Shown piece after piece: positions 1-8,616 of a stretch of DNA of 64,000 nucleotides. The notes beneath the pieces are model-generated. The model did no database searches and was not told the origin of the DNA. It saw nothing but the letters and a program-made list of their open reading frames with translations. The translations under genes and the position numbers were made by a program. Source of the stretch: Haloarcula pelagica (GTDB lineage: Archaea > Halobacteriota > Halobacteria > Halobacteriales > Haloarculaceae); NCBI RefSeq assembly GCF_030127105.1, contig NZ_CP126161.1, forward strand, positions 248,001 to 312,000. The letters run 5' to 3'. Numbering within the stretch: position 1 is the stretch's first letter; the number at the start of each line of letters is the position of its first letter.

Positions 1-118
1 GCTCGGCGGCACCGAAAAGGGAGGCGGCGGCGATGGCGGCATCAGCGAACGCCAGGCGTTCTTCATCCCCGACAGCAAGCTCAGTAAGATGCAGGCCGCC
101 CAGGGGGGTCGCCGATGA
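1..118 (+). CDS. C-terminus of a pre-capsid virion gene (partial)
   Basis: The reading frame is open from the first base and stops at the TGA at 116-118, which overlaps the ATG of the capsid gene. The 38 visible residues are Gly-rich, then a segment ending in SKMQAAQGGRR. The place directly upstream of the major capsid gene is normally that of a prohead protease, scaffold or capsid-assembly protein. Too little remains to name it. Confidence 0.55.
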   Translation, partial: LGGTEKGGGGDGGISERQAFFIPDSKLSKMQAAQGGRR

Positions 119-1089
119 GCGCCCAGCGGTACGGTGGGATGACCGGCGTCCGCAAGCAGAACGAAGAGGCGCTCAAGGACGTCGCGCCCGCCGACCTCTC
201 CGGCGGCGTGATGCCGCGGGACCTCTTCGAGGACTGGTTCCGCCGCGTCCAGGACACGTCCATGCTGCTGGACATGGTCCGGACGGAGATCCTCCCGCGC
301 CAGAAGATGGAGCTCGCCCGGATCGGCGTCGGTGAGCGGATGCGACGCGGCGCCAACACTGAAGAGGGGACCAGCAACGGCAGCGCTGAGGTCAACACCG
401 ACGGCATCCAGATGGACGCCGAGAAGGGCGTCCTCAACTGGGACCTGCCGCGCGAGACCGTCGAGGACACCATCGGTCAGGTCGACGAGATCGTCCTGGA
501 CAAGATGGCGTCGCAGTGGTCGACGGACACGCAGGACCTCGGGATCAACGGTAACGAGGACGACTCCTCGGGCGGGGCGTCGGAGGCGTTCCTCTCGCAG
601 AACGACGGCTGGCTGAAGATCCTCGACGAGCGCTCGGACACGAACACCTACGACCACCAGAACGGCGCGATCGACACCAGCCTCTGGCACGAGGCTCGGG
701 CAGCGCTGCCGAACAAGTTCAAGCGCAACCAGACCGTCAACAGCCCGGTCTACATGATGAACCTGTCGCACATCGAGAACTACGAGTACGAGCTGACCCA
801 GCGGGAGGATCCGCTCGGGGCGGCCGTGCTGTTCTCGGACGACGACATGACGCCGTTCAACTACGATGTTTACGGGTTCGCGGCGTGGCCCGAGGATACG
901 GCGCTGTTCACCTACCCCGAGAACCTCATCTACGGCGTCTGGCAGGAGACCGAGATCGAGGTGCTGGACGCGACCGACAAGACCGCGGAGAACGACCTGT
1001 TCGCGCGGTACTTCATGCGGACTCGGGACGACTTCTCGGTCGAGGACGAGAACGGCGCCGTCCTCATCAACAACCTGCCGAGTGCCTGA
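115..1089 (+). CDS. HK97-fold major capsid protein
   Basis: The 324-residue protein has the size and layout of a phage major capsid protein. An N-terminal helical arm contains the segment MPRDLFEDWFRRVQDTS. It is followed by an acidic region with NWDLPRETVEDTI and a central part with INGNED and DGWLKIL, the usual subunit-core pattern (G-rich loop followed by 'lDGWLk'). The C-terminal half is beta-rich. It is the first complete gene of the late operon and sits directly before small head genes and connector genes, as in other haloarchaeal caudoviruses. No delta-domain cleavage site is obvious. The assignment rests on family pattern and synteny. Confidence 0.8.
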   Translation: MSAQRYGGMTGVRKQNEEALKDVAPADLSGGVMPRDLFEDWFRRVQDTSMLLDMVRTEILPRQKMELARIGVGERMRRGANTEEGTSNGSAEVNTDGIQMDAEKGVLNWDLPRETVEDTIGQVDEIVLDKMASQWSTDTQDLGINGNEDDSSGGASEAFLSQNDGWLKILDERSDTNTYDHQNGAIDTSLWHEARAALPNKFKRNQTVNSPVYMMNLSHIENYEYELTQREDPLGAAVLFSDDDMTPFNYDVYGFAAWPEDTALFTYPENLIYGVWQETEIEVLDATDKTAENDLFARYFMRTRDDFSVEDENGAVLINNLPSA

Positions 1090-1101
1090 GGTGAGTGACG
1101 G

Positions 1102-1242
1102 ATGGCACATACCGTGGACGAAGTCGTCGTGGTCTCGGATACCGCAGCTGGAGCCGAGTCCGAGCTTGAAAGCTTGGAAGAAAACCACCGGATCGGATCG
1201 GATACTGAAATCGTGGTTGACATCCGGGGTGAGACCCGATGA
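1102..1242 (+). CDS. Small acidic protein, 46 aa
   Basis: An ATG-started frame lies between the capsid gene and the next gene. Its TGA overlaps the following ATG (ATGA at 1239-1242), as in the rest of this operon. The sequence starts MAHTVDEVVVV and is acidic (Glu/Asp/Ser-rich), matching haloarchaeal composition, which supports real coding. A role as a small head-associated protein is only positional inference. Confidence 0.5.
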   Translation: MAHTVDEVVVVSDTAAGAESELESLEENHRIGSDTEIVVDIRGETR

Positions 1243-1592
1243 CGACCACCAACAACCGCATCCGCGAACACTTCGAGGGTGAGGCCTCACCGTACGCCGA
1301 GACCGTCAGTCCCGGCAACGGCGCCGCCACGACCGTCGCGAAGGACACCCGTACACACGTCGTCAACCCCGACGGGACCAACAGCGTCGATCTGGACGCA
1401 GCTGCCCAGGAAGGTCACGAGGTGACCGTCGTCCACAATGGCGGGTCGAACACGCCGACGCTGTCGTTCGCCGACGCCGACTTCGTGGGAACCGGGCCGG
1501 CCGACATCACGAGCGCTGGCGCCACGGCGACTGTCCGAAACGTCGATGGGACGACAAGCGGCTGGGTCGTCGTCGCGACCGGGAGCGCCTGA
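1239..1592 (+). CDS. Putative head decoration or fibre-like small protein
   Basis: 117 residues, rich in Thr, Ala, Gly and Val. The C-terminal two thirds look all-beta (alternating hydrophobics such as VTVVHN and GWVVVATG). It lies just after the capsid gene, where tailed viruses often encode a capsid-decorating protein. No family was recognised; the function is inferred from position and predicted beta content. Confidence 0.55.
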   Translation: MTTTNNRIREHFEGEASPYAETVSPGNGAATTVAKDTRTHVVNPDGTNSVDLDAAAQEGHEVTVVHNGGSNTPTLSFADADFVGTGPADITSAGATATVRNVDGTTSGWVVVATGSA

Positions 1593-1594
1593 CG

Positions 1595-1975
1595 ATGCCC
1601 CGAGTTCGGCACACCGGTGATGGCGGGCACTACCGCGTCGGGGGCCACGGCTTCGACCCTGGTGACGAGCACAACGTCGACGACGATCTCGCCGGCTACC
1701 TCGGCGACCACGACGACTTCGAGGTCCTCGACGAGGCCGGTGAGGGCAACAGCGAGGATACCGATCCCGATGAGGGCGACAGTGAGTTCCGGTTCGATCC
1801 CGGTGACGCGACTGACTTCTCGGCGAATGGCTGGCTGGACAACGACTATCAGGACCGGGCCGACGCAGTCCGGGCTGGCGGACTCGACGACTATCTCGCC
1901 GAGATTGAGGACGCCGAGACCAGCGAGACGGTGATCGACGCCGTCGACGAACGTCGCGACGAGCTGGAGGGCTGA
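1595..1975 (+). CDS. Acidic head-region protein, unknown function
   Basis: 126 residues with about a third Asp/Glu, no membrane segment and no cysteine. The C-terminus (from about residue 85) is helical with AEIEDAETSETVIDAVDERR; this short helix pattern resembles the tail end of small haloviral head proteins. The ATG follows the previous stop by two bases. No function can be assigned from sequence. Confidence 0.6.
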   Translation: MPRVRHTGDGGHYRVGGHGFDPGDEHNVDDDLAGYLGDHDDFEVLDEAGEGNSEDTDPDEGDSEFRFDPGDATDFSANGWLDNDYQDRADAVRAGGLDDYLAEIEDAETSETVIDAVDERRDELEG

Positions 1976-1978
1976 CTC

Positions 1979-2272
1979 GTGCCGACCACTGAGGAGACGA
2001 TCGACATCGAGAGCGCCGGCAACGCCGTTGCACTCCGGCTGCTCGACAACAACATCGTCGATGTCCACGTCCGCGGTGACGGCACGGCGGACTACGCGGT
2101 GGACGTTCGGAAGAACGGCCGCGACTGGATTCAGGGTGTGCGCTCGGGGTACTCCGGCAGCGCTGACTACGACGACGTCCTCGAGTTCGGGGCCGACGAG
2201 ATCCGGCTCCGCTGTACGAGCGGGACCGGCACGACGGATGACGAGGCGACGATCACGCTGATGGCGAGCTGA
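1979..2272 (+). CDS. Small beta-rich virion protein
   Basis: 97 residues with a GTG start four bases after the previous stop. It has a beta pattern with ALRLLDNNIVDVHV and YAVDVRKNGRDWIQGV, followed by a segment that reads like a small jelly-roll or Ig-like unit. Its place between capsid and connector genes suggests a capsid or neck accessory protein. The family was not recognised. Confidence 0.55.
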   Translation: MPTTEETIDIESAGNAVALRLLDNNIVDVHVRGDGTADYAVDVRKNGRDWIQGVRSGYSGSADYDDVLEFGADEIRLRCTSGTGTTDDEATITLMAS

Positions 2273-2287
2273 CCGCGGTGATTTCCC

Positions 2288-3037
2288 ATGCCTGACACAG
2301 GATACTGCACGCTGGAGGACCTCCGCCGAGCGCTCCGAGAGGCGGATCTCCCAGGCGATGTCGAGGGGGACCAACAGATCGCCGTCGACAGCATCACCGC
2401 CCAGACCGAGTGGCTGGAGAAGACGCTGAAGCGCCACTGGTACGCGCCCACCGGCGCTGACATCCTCGACGAGGCGACGGCGATCGACATCCCCACGAGC
2501 CCAAAGGAGCGCGACGACGAGGAAGACATCCCGACGGCGTCGGCATTCGTCGTCGACGAGGACGGCCCGACGCCCAAGACCTCGCAAGGCACGTACGCGA
2601 AGATCAAACTCGCCCGTCGCGACGCCGAGAGCGTGTCGGCACTCCACGTCCGCCAGGGCGACGGGACCTTCGAGGACTGGGCGGCAAGCGCGGACTACGA
2701 CGAGGGATCCTGGCCGCCGTCGGGCGAGGACTACTACCTCCGCGTCAACAACGGTGGCTGGTCGCGACTGTACGTCGACACCGAGAACCTCCTCAAGGAG
2801 GACGAGGACGACGAGTACGTCTTGGAGTCGTTCGCGAACGCGGTGTATCTGGTCTGGGAGTACGGCCACAAGGGCATCCCCCAGACCGTGCGCCGCGCCG
2901 TCGCGTTTCGGGCGGCGTCGGACTTCGTCGAGGAGGCGGCGATCCAGATCCCGAACAACGTCGAGGTCTACAACGTCGAGTCGCTGGCCGAGCAGTTCGA
3001 GCGCAAGGCCGAGGAGCTGCTGGAGGTCTATCAGTGA
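2288..3037 (+). CDS. Head-tail connector (gp6-like adaptor)
   Basis: 249 residues. The N-terminus 'YCTLEDLRRALREADLPGD' is the typical opening of gp6/gp15-type head-tail adaptors, where the first helix set packs on the portal. A beta insertion with VSALHVRQGDG and YYLRVNNGG follows, and the C-terminal helices (VPQ-like 'IPQTVRRAVAFRAASDF') match the adaptor core. In the complex it would sit between the portal ring and the stopper. It overlaps the next gene by four bases. The assignment is by pattern and position. Confidence 0.65.
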   Translation: MPDTGYCTLEDLRRALREADLPGDVEGDQQIAVDSITAQTEWLEKTLKRHWYAPTGADILDEATAIDIPTSPKERDDEEDIPTASAFVVDEDGPTPKTSQGTYAKIKLARRDAESVSALHVRQGDGTFEDWAASADYDEGSWPPSGEDYYLRVNNGGWSRLYVDTENLLKEDEDDEYVLESFANAVYLVWEYGHKGIPQTVRRAVAFRAASDFVEEAAIQIPNNVEVYNVESLAEQFERKAEELLEVYQ

Positions 3038-3288
3038 CGCGACTCTGGACCCGCCTCACCACCGCGCTCGGACTCCGCGAGCCAAACGACCCCGACGCCA
3101 CGCCCATCGAGGACATCGACGCCGACGGCCCTCATCTCCCGCTGCTGTGCCCCAACTGCGGGGACCCGATAGACGCGCTGGTCCCGGAGACCGACGATCG
3201 CGTCGACGTGGGCGAGCATGCCCGACTGTGCCGCATCGGAACCAGCGCTGACCACCACCTTGCAGGGCGCGCGGTGATCCACCGATGA
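3034..3288 (+). CDS. Small zinc-knuckle protein in the neck gene cluster
   Basis: 84 residues, GTG start overlapping the previous TGA. A CPNCGD motif at about residues 39-44 and a later HARLC (about 62-66) could bind one zinc ion. Basic N-terminus, then acidic. It is inserted between two neck genes and is translationally coupled to both (ATGA overlap at 3285). Function unknown; a neck-assembly or DNA-contacting role is speculation. Confidence 0.55.
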   Translation: MTRLWTRLTTALGLREPNDPDATPIEDIDADGPHLPLLCPNCGDPIDALVPETDDRVDVGEHARLCRIGTSADHHLAGRAVIHR

Positions 3289-3743
3289 CCACACTCAACA
3301 ACGGGTTCGAGCAGGACCTCCAAAAGGCCGTCCTCGACGACGCCGAGCGCCAGCTGGTCGGCAGCCGGGATAACATCGTGTTCCAGGCCACGCAGCGGGT
3401 TCGCGGCCGGCTAGAGCGCTACGCTCGCGAAGAGGACTACAACGTCGAACCGATCCTCGACTCGTTCACCGGCGCCGAGGTCGACCGATCGGGCAACTCC
3501 ATCACCGTCAGGTGGGGCTACGACCACCCGGCGATCAAGTACTTCGAGTTCGGCACATCGGACCACACCGTCGAGGGCGACCCGGTGCTCGTCTTCGAAT
3601 TCGACGCCGACGAGTATCCGTATCTCGACGACATGTTTCCTGACGGCACCGCGTTCTTGCCCGAGGTCGAGGTCTCGGGCATCGAGGAGACCCGCGCGAT
3701 CCGCGACGCGTTGCACTGGCTCCGCCGGGAGGTCGAGTCGTGA
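3285..3743 (+). CDS. HK97 gp10-like neck / tail completion protein
   Basis: 152 residues. The central motif IKYFEFGTSDHTVEG is the hallmark of the HK97 gp10-like head-tail joining family, where the conserved 'EFGT..H' turn precedes the C-terminal beta strands. The N-terminal 45 residues form an amphipathic helix (ERQLVGSRDNIVFQATQRVRGRL). The family forms part of the ring joining the head to the tail tube. The neighbours are connector and terminator candidates, which fits. Confidence 0.72.
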   Translation: MTTLNNGFEQDLQKAVLDDAERQLVGSRDNIVFQATQRVRGRLERYAREEDYNVEPILDSFTGAEVDRSGNSITVRWGYDHPAIKYFEFGTSDHTVEGDPVLVFEFDADEYPYLDDMFPDGTAFLPEVEVSGIEETRAIRDALHWLRREVES

Positions 3744-4351
3744 CTGCTCCGGAGACGACGTGGGTCCTGGACCAGCTGGCCAGCGCTCAGTCCAACATCG
3801 CCGCTGGGTACAGCGACAGCAACGGCAACCCAGTCGAGTTGATCCGCGTCGACCGCGACGAGTCACAGCTCTACGACGGCAGCGGGTCGTTCGACATGTC
3901 TGGCTCCGTCCGCTCGCGGTCGGGCGACCTCAAAGACGGCGTCTTCGTCGGTGTCACGCATGCCGACACGACGAGTGAGCCGATCGGGACCGAATACGAC
4001 CACCGCCGTGAGACCATCGTCGGCGTCCGGATCGAGGGCATGCACACGAGCGAGTGGGGCAAGATCGACCCCGCCGGCGAGAGTGGCATCCCGTGGGCCG
4101 ACGCCGTCCGGGCGGTCCGGCGGGCGATCACGAACCGGCGGACGTTCCCTGACGCCGGCGCTCGGCACGTCAGCTACACGGACCTGACGCTCGCCAACGA
4201 GGTCGACGACGCGGCCAGCCACAGCGACTACTACCTGGCGACGTTCGACGTGGTTTTCAACGGATACGAGACGCTGCCGATCCCGGACGCCCCCGGCATC
4301 GGCTTCGGGACGACTAGCGCAGGACAGTCCCGTTTTGGTGATATATCATGA
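3740..4351 (+). CDS. Tail terminator-like protein
   Basis: 203 residues, GTG start overlapping the gp10-like stop. The layout is an N-terminal helix, an alpha/beta core with VGVRIEGMH, a helix WADAVRAVRRAITNRRTF, and a final strand pair ending DYYLATFDVVFNGYETLP. This alpha/beta pattern fits proteins that cap the tail tube at the neck. It follows the gp10-like gene, as terminators usually do. The family is inferred, not proven. Confidence 0.5.
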   Translation: MTAPETTWVLDQLASAQSNIAAGYSDSNGNPVELIRVDRDESQLYDGSGSFDMSGSVRSRSGDLKDGVFVGVTHADTTSEPIGTEYDHRRETIVGVRIEGMHTSEWGKIDPAGESGIPWADAVRAVRRAITNRRTFPDAGARHVSYTDLTLANEVDDAASHSDYYLATFDVVFNGYETLPIPDAPGIGFGTTSAGQSRFGDIS

Positions 4352-6987
4352 TCGAGTACCAGGACAAAGAGAGCTGGCAGGCACTGTACTACAACCTTCT
4401 CGCCAAGGCCTTCGGTGGCTCTGCTGTCGTCTCCGGCGTCGGCAACGAGTGCGAGGTCAACATCAACACGGGCACCGTCGGCGGGCAAGACACGCTCGTC
4501 GTCAACGACGGGACCGTCCTCATCGACGGGTCGCGGGTGTCGGTCGCACAGGACACCGTCACGATCGCCGAGGCCGACGACACGTTCCCGCGCAAGGACG
4601 TCGTCTACATCGACAGCAACGGCGACATCCAAGTCGCCCAGGGCCAACCGGAGCAGCGCGACCCCAGCGATGCGACGCGTATCGACACCGAGCGGCCGGC
4701 GCCGCCCGACCTCGCAGGCCTGACGGCGGTCCCGCTGGCCGAGGTCTACGTCAGCGCCAACGCCGAGCAGCTCATCAAGGACGATGTCATCGACGTGCGA
4801 GTCACAGGCCTCTCCTCGGGCTTCATCGAGGACTTCGAGGAGGCTGTTGAGGATGTCGTCGGGGGCTTGGCCGCGGCCGAGGGCAACATCTCGGTCAGCT
4901 ACGACGACGCCGGCAACACGCTCACGATCGACACCAGCGCGCTCAACGACGAGGAAGTCCGCGACGAGATCGGATCAACGCTGTCGGCCGGCACCGGGAT
5001 CGACATCACCGTCGACGACGCCGGCGACACGATCACGGTCGCCGCCGTCCGCGAGCAGGTTGAGGACTGGATCGCCCAGACGCTGGTCGCCGGCGACAAT
5101 CTCACCGTCACCCACAACGACAGCGCCGACGAAGTCCAGCTGGACACCGACGCCCTCGACGAAGAAGAAGTTGAGGACGCGGTCGCCGCACTGCTCGTCG
5201 GTGGCGACAAGGTCACGGTCAGCTACGACGACGCCAACGACGCGCTGACCGTCAACACGTCGGCACTGGATCAAGAGGAGGTTCAAGACGCTGTCAACGG
5301 ACTCATCCAGACCTCGGGACTGGTCGCGAAAACCTACGACGACGGCACCGGTACACTGACGATCGGCGTCGATCCGGCCGACATCTCCCACGACGACATC
5401 GACCAGTCGACCGTCTCGGACGATGACCACCACGCACGCTACACGGACAGTGAAGCCTCGGCGGCGGCGCCGGTTCAGTCGGTGTTCGGCCGAGTAGGCG
5501 CGGTTGCCGCTCAAGCCGGCGACTACGCAGCCAGCCAGATTTCGAACTTCGCGAGCGCCGCGCGGGACGCGATCAACGAGTCGGACATCACCCCCTCGTC
5601 GGTCAGCACACCCGAAATCTCGCCCGAGGAGACCGACGGAAAACCGCAATCGGTCCACGCTGCGACCGCTCGCGGCTTCGTTGTCGCGCTCTCTCCGGGG
5701 GCGGGTGTCTCTGTCAAGGACCCCCGAAACCACAGCACAGATGAGGGGGCGACACAAGCTGCTGTTGACTGGCTGGTCGCCAACACACAGGGCGGCGTGG
5801 TTCACCAGCCACACCTCGCTCCCGATGGCACGCAGTTTGAGTTTGCGAACACTGTTGCGACGCCCGACGACGACCCCACCCCAGTGTCCGTGCAAGGTGT
5901 CGGTGGCGGGCAAGCGCAGGCAACCGCGGGCGCGTCGCTGACCGTGACTATCTCAGATGGGAGCCCATTTTTGCACCTCTCCGGCAAGCCCGAAGAGTCG
6001 GACGGGTCTAACGAGCCGGGAGACGACCAAGCATCCGTTTGGGTTGACGGACTCCACGCCAAGATGCCGGGGTCCGCGGCTGGGATGCGACTCCGCGAAG
6101 CTGGACACCACATCAGCAATTGCCAGCTGCGCGGCTATGAGGGCGCCGCTATTGAGATAACTGGGCGGGGGTTCAACGGGTTTATCAGAGGGTCAGATTT
6201 TAGCGGAGGATCAGACACTGCCACTGGCGTCGCTTTTACCGACGATGCACTCGGCAACTCCGGGTCGGACTGGACAATCAACGGTTGCACCTTCGTCGGC
6301 CCCCATAACAACATCGTTGAGAGTCTCAACTCGTCGTGGAATCGGACGCGGGTCGTTGACTGCCATATGGAGGGGGCAAAGGGAGCGGCCTGCATCAACT
6401 GGGTCGGCGGCGGCCAACTCTACGTCAACGGCGGTCAGTTCACATTCACTGACCAAGGCGCTCACGGTATCAGGGTCAAGGACGCGACAGCTGTCCTTAT
6501 GCCCAACGCCGTCCGTGAGTGCGCCGGCGACGGAATCCTCAAGGAGGGCACCGGAGATGTGGTTATCCCATTTTCGCCCAAAACCGACGGCTCCAACACT
6601 GGCGACGCAATCAATATCCAGGGAGTGTCGGGGGCATCTAACGTCTCTATCGTCCCGTATGAGAGCACGCTCGAAGGGCCGGTGACCTATCCGTCAACAC
6701 CCCGGACAAACGTTCGCTATCCCGATGGGTACCGACTTGTTCGAAGTGGGTCTGCAACCATCTCAGCAGGCTCGTCAAGTGTTGTTAACTCGTTCGCGGG
6801 CAATCCAAGCGTCGGGTGGGACGAGGTTAAAACAAGCGTCGCTCTCGACCCGGCGAACACCCCATCTTCCGATGTCGAGATAGAAGAGCGGATAGGGTGG
6901 GACACGGGCGGACAGGCTAAACTTGTCGTTGAGGAGACGACAGGGGCAGCGGATGTCGACATCTTGTTCCGAGTCTACCGGCGGTGA
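4348..6987 (+). CDS. Tail fibre / receptor-binding protein with beta-helix C-terminus
   Basis: 879 residues. An N-terminal virion-attachment region of about 170 residues is followed by degenerate repeats of roughly 40 residues (about 178-345) built on 'VSYDDAGxTLTI..SAL.xEEV'. A segment at about 373-400 contains VFGRVGAVAAQAGDYAASQI, a motif common in phage tail fibres. From about 440 onward the protein has a pectate-lyase-like right-handed beta-helix pattern (short strands with GxxIxNCxxxG spacing). Host glycan binding is the inferred role. Base use changes within the gene: the C-terminal third (from about 5700) is visibly less GC-rich. A gene of this kind between the neck and the tail tube is an unusual order. 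Confidence 0.72.
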   Translation: MIEYQDKESWQALYYNLLAKAFGGSAVVSGVGNECEVNINTGTVGGQDTLVVNDGTVLIDGSRVSVAQDTVTIAEADDTFPRKDVVYIDSNGDIQVAQGQPEQRDPSDATRIDTERPAPPDLAGLTAVPLAEVYVSANAEQLIKDDVIDVRVTGLSSGFIEDFEEAVEDVVGGLAAAEGNISVSYDDAGNTLTIDTSALNDEEVRDEIGSTLSAGTGIDITVDDAGDTITVAAVREQVEDWIAQTLVAGDNLTVTHNDSADEVQLDTDALDEEEVEDAVAALLVGGDKVTVSYDDANDALTVNTSALDQEEVQDAVNGLIQTSGLVAKTYDDGTGTLTIGVDPADISHDDIDQSTVSDDDHHARYTDSEASAAAPVQSVFGRVGAVAAQAGDYAASQISNFASAARDAINESDITPSSVSTPEISPEETDGKPQSVHAATARGFVVALSPGAGVSVKDPRNHSTDEGATQAAVDWLVANTQGGVVHQPHLAPDGTQFEFANTVATPDDDPTPVSVQGVGGGQAQATAGASLTVTISDGSPFLHLSGKPEESDGSNEPGDDQASVWVDGLHAKMPGSAAGMRLREAGHHISNCQLRGYEGAAIEITGRGFNGFIRGSDFSGGSDTATGVAFTDDALGNSGSDWTINGCTFVGPHNNIVESLNSSWNRTRVVDCHMEGAKGAACINWVGGGQLYVNGGQFTFTDQGAHGIRVKDATAVLMPNAVRECAGDGILKEGTGDVVIPFSPKTDGSNTGDAINIQGVSGASNVSIVPYESTLEGPVTYPSTPRTNVRYPDGYRLVRSGSATISAGSSSVVNSFAGNPSVGWDEVKTSVALDPANTPSSDVEIEERIGWDTGGQAKLVVEETTGAADVDILFRVYRR
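4879..5382 (+). repeat. Degenerate protein-coding repeat block in the fibre gene
   Basis: Four to five copies of a unit of about 40 residues. Each copy pairs a beta hairpin (SVSYDDAGNTLTI, DITVDDAGDTITV, TVTHNDSADEVQL, TVSYDDANDALTV) with an acidic helix (ALNDEEV, ALDEEEV, ALDQEEV). The coding DNA repeats an 18-base stretch exactly at 4894 and 5218. Such repeats usually form a fibre shaft. Confidence 0.7.
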
Positions 6988-7040
6988 CTTTGCGGGCACA
7001 GTGCCCGGCTGATTCGCGCGCTCGCTGCTGAAACCAACCG

Positions 7041-7133
7041 ATGACGCCCGCCGGGGCCGAGCTCCAGACCCGGCACGGACTTTTCAGGACTACAATCATG
7101 ACCAGTAACACCCAGACCGGAGGAACAGCATGA
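7041..7133 (+). CDS. Possible 30-codon peptide before the tail tube gene
   Basis: An ATG frame of 30 codons whose TGA overlaps the tail tube ATG, the same coupling used elsewhere in the operon. The composition (Thr, Gly, Arg-rich, not acidic) is not typical of this virus, so it may be non-coding leader. The 142-base gap after the fibre gene also holds a perfect inverted repeat (7 bases each arm around one base) at 6993-7007. Confidence 0.2.
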   Translation: MTPAGAELQTRHGLFRTTIMTSNTQTGGTA

Positions 7134-8062
7134 CGGGCGCCGGCGCCGCGTCACTCGCGTTCGTCAAAAGCGACGGGTTCATGAGCGTTCCCGGCTCGCC
7201 CAACTACTACTCCCCCGGCCGCAACCCGACCGTCGAGGAGCTGACGCTGGAGCGCGTCCTCACTCGGATGCGGACCGAGGACAACGCCGAGGCCGTCGAC
7301 TCGCTCGCACAGAACCTGGAAGGGTCGTTCGGCCTCTCGTGGACGATGTCGAACGATACGCACGGCAACATCCGTGATATCGTGTTCAACGACGGCGGCA
7401 ACGGGTTCACGAGCGGGCGAGCGGCACTGAGTCGGTGGTACGTCGGGACGGAGTACCTCCCGACGCCGTCGGACCCGCCAAGCGTCCGCGAGCGCGTGCT
7501 CAAGGGGTGCATCCCACTGGAGTACTCCCAGACCTACACCCAGGGCGGCGAGATCCGAGAGAGTTTGACCATGGGCTACGCCGACGAGGAGCGCAACACG
7601 TCGATCACGCCGACCGGCGTCTCGCGGGCGACCAACGGCAACGACGTGCCGTTCCACGGCTGTCAGTTGGACGCCGACGGTGCCCAGGTCTCCCTGCTCC
7701 AGTCGGCGACGCTATCGATCAGCAACATGTACCGGTTCTATCGCGACGAGACGCCGACACCCGCCGACGCGACACTGGCCGCGCCGACCACAACGCTGGA
7801 GTTAGAGGCGATCTACGACGAGCAGCAGGATACTCAGCTCGGGATCGCCTACGGCAGCACCTCCTCGCCGACCAGCACGCAGGATCGGTTGGAGGCGATC
7901 CCGCTGACGCTCTCGTACGACGTTCAGGGTAACACGGTCGCCGAGTATAGCCTCCCGTCGTGCAAGCCCCAGAGCACGTCGTGGAACAGCCTTATCGACG
8001 GCGAGAACAACCTCACGCAGTCCCAGACGTTCCACGTCAACGGCGGGGTGAGCATCGCATGA
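7130..8062 (+). CDS. Major tail tube protein
   Basis: 310 residues, mainly beta with a long set of Thr/Ser-rich strands. Segments such as GLSWTMSNDTHGN, YTQGGEIRESLTMGY and QLDADGAQVSLLQSATLSI are typical of tail-tube proteins, which form stacked hexameric rings. It is followed directly by chaperone and tape-measure genes, the classic order. Its stop overlaps the next ATG. It is somewhat large for a minimal tube protein, suggesting an extra surface domain. The call is by position and fold pattern. Confidence 0.65.
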   Translation: MTGAGAASLAFVKSDGFMSVPGSPNYYSPGRNPTVEELTLERVLTRMRTEDNAEAVDSLAQNLEGSFGLSWTMSNDTHGNIRDIVFNDGGNGFTSGRAALSRWYVGTEYLPTPSDPPSVRERVLKGCIPLEYSQTYTQGGEIRESLTMGYADEERNTSITPTGVSRATNGNDVPFHGCQLDADGAQVSLLQSATLSISNMYRFYRDETPTPADATLAAPTTTLELEAIYDEQQDTQLGIAYGSTSSPTSTQDRLEAIPLTLSYDVQGNTVAEYSLPSCKPQSTSWNSLIDGENNLTQSQTFHVNGGVSIA

Positions 8063-8616
8063 CCGACTTTACCGCCCAGGAGACGCGAACACTCGGCGAG
8101 GAATACGACCGACTCGACGCGGAGCTGGACGCTGGCGTCGATCCAATCCTTAACGCCGACGACCTCGACGAAACAGAGACTGGCGCATCCATCGTCCAGT
8201 CTGTTTCGACCACGCAGGCGGCGCTCGGTGGCGTCTCGCTTCTCATCAACGGCAACGATCGGGGCTTCGACGGCTACGATCGCGACGCCGAGGTCACTGT
8301 GGAGGGGCTGACTGCCGGCGGCTTCGCGAAGGTCGACGACTGGATGGCCGACGTGCAAGCCCACAACGACGGCCCGGGCGACAACCCCGGGACGAGACGG
8401 AACGTCTGGGTCGCTGCCGGCCTCGTCGACGCGCCGTTTCTGGAGCCTGGCGAACTGAGCGGTGGCGACCCGTTTGAGGATAAGGTCGCCACGGTCGCCG
8501 AGCTCCCTGAGGGCGTCGCGAAGTGGCTCTACGAGTGGATCGACGACCTGACCACGCTCGGCCGCCAAGATTTTCGGAGCTTCAGCGAGCGGCTCAAAGC
8601 GGCCCAGGAGGGTTAG
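8059..8616 (+). CDS. Tail assembly chaperone (gpG-like)
   Basis: 185 residues; the ATG at 8059 overlaps the TGA of the tube gene, which decides the start. The protein is acidic with a helical C-terminus (EGVAKWLYEWIDDLTTL). A chaperone for the tape measure is expected exactly here. The TAG at 8614-8616 is followed by a second open frame shifted by -1 that lacks a usable start codon, as in gpG/gpGT systems. No function is proven beyond synteny. Confidence 0.65.
   Translation: MTDFTAQETRTLGEEYDRLDAELDAGVDPILNADDLDETETGASIVQSVSTTQAALGGVSLLINGNDRGFDGYDRDAEVTVEGLTAGGFAKVDDWMADVQAHNDGPGDNPGTRRNVWVAAGLVDAPFLEPGELSGGDPFEDKVATVAELPEGVAKWLYEWIDDLTTLGRQDFRSFSERLKAAQEG

Noticed and set aside
6993-7007. 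Inverted repeat considered as a transcription terminator after the fibre gene
   Set aside because: No T-run follows, and the operon appears to continue into the tail tube gene. It may be incidental.
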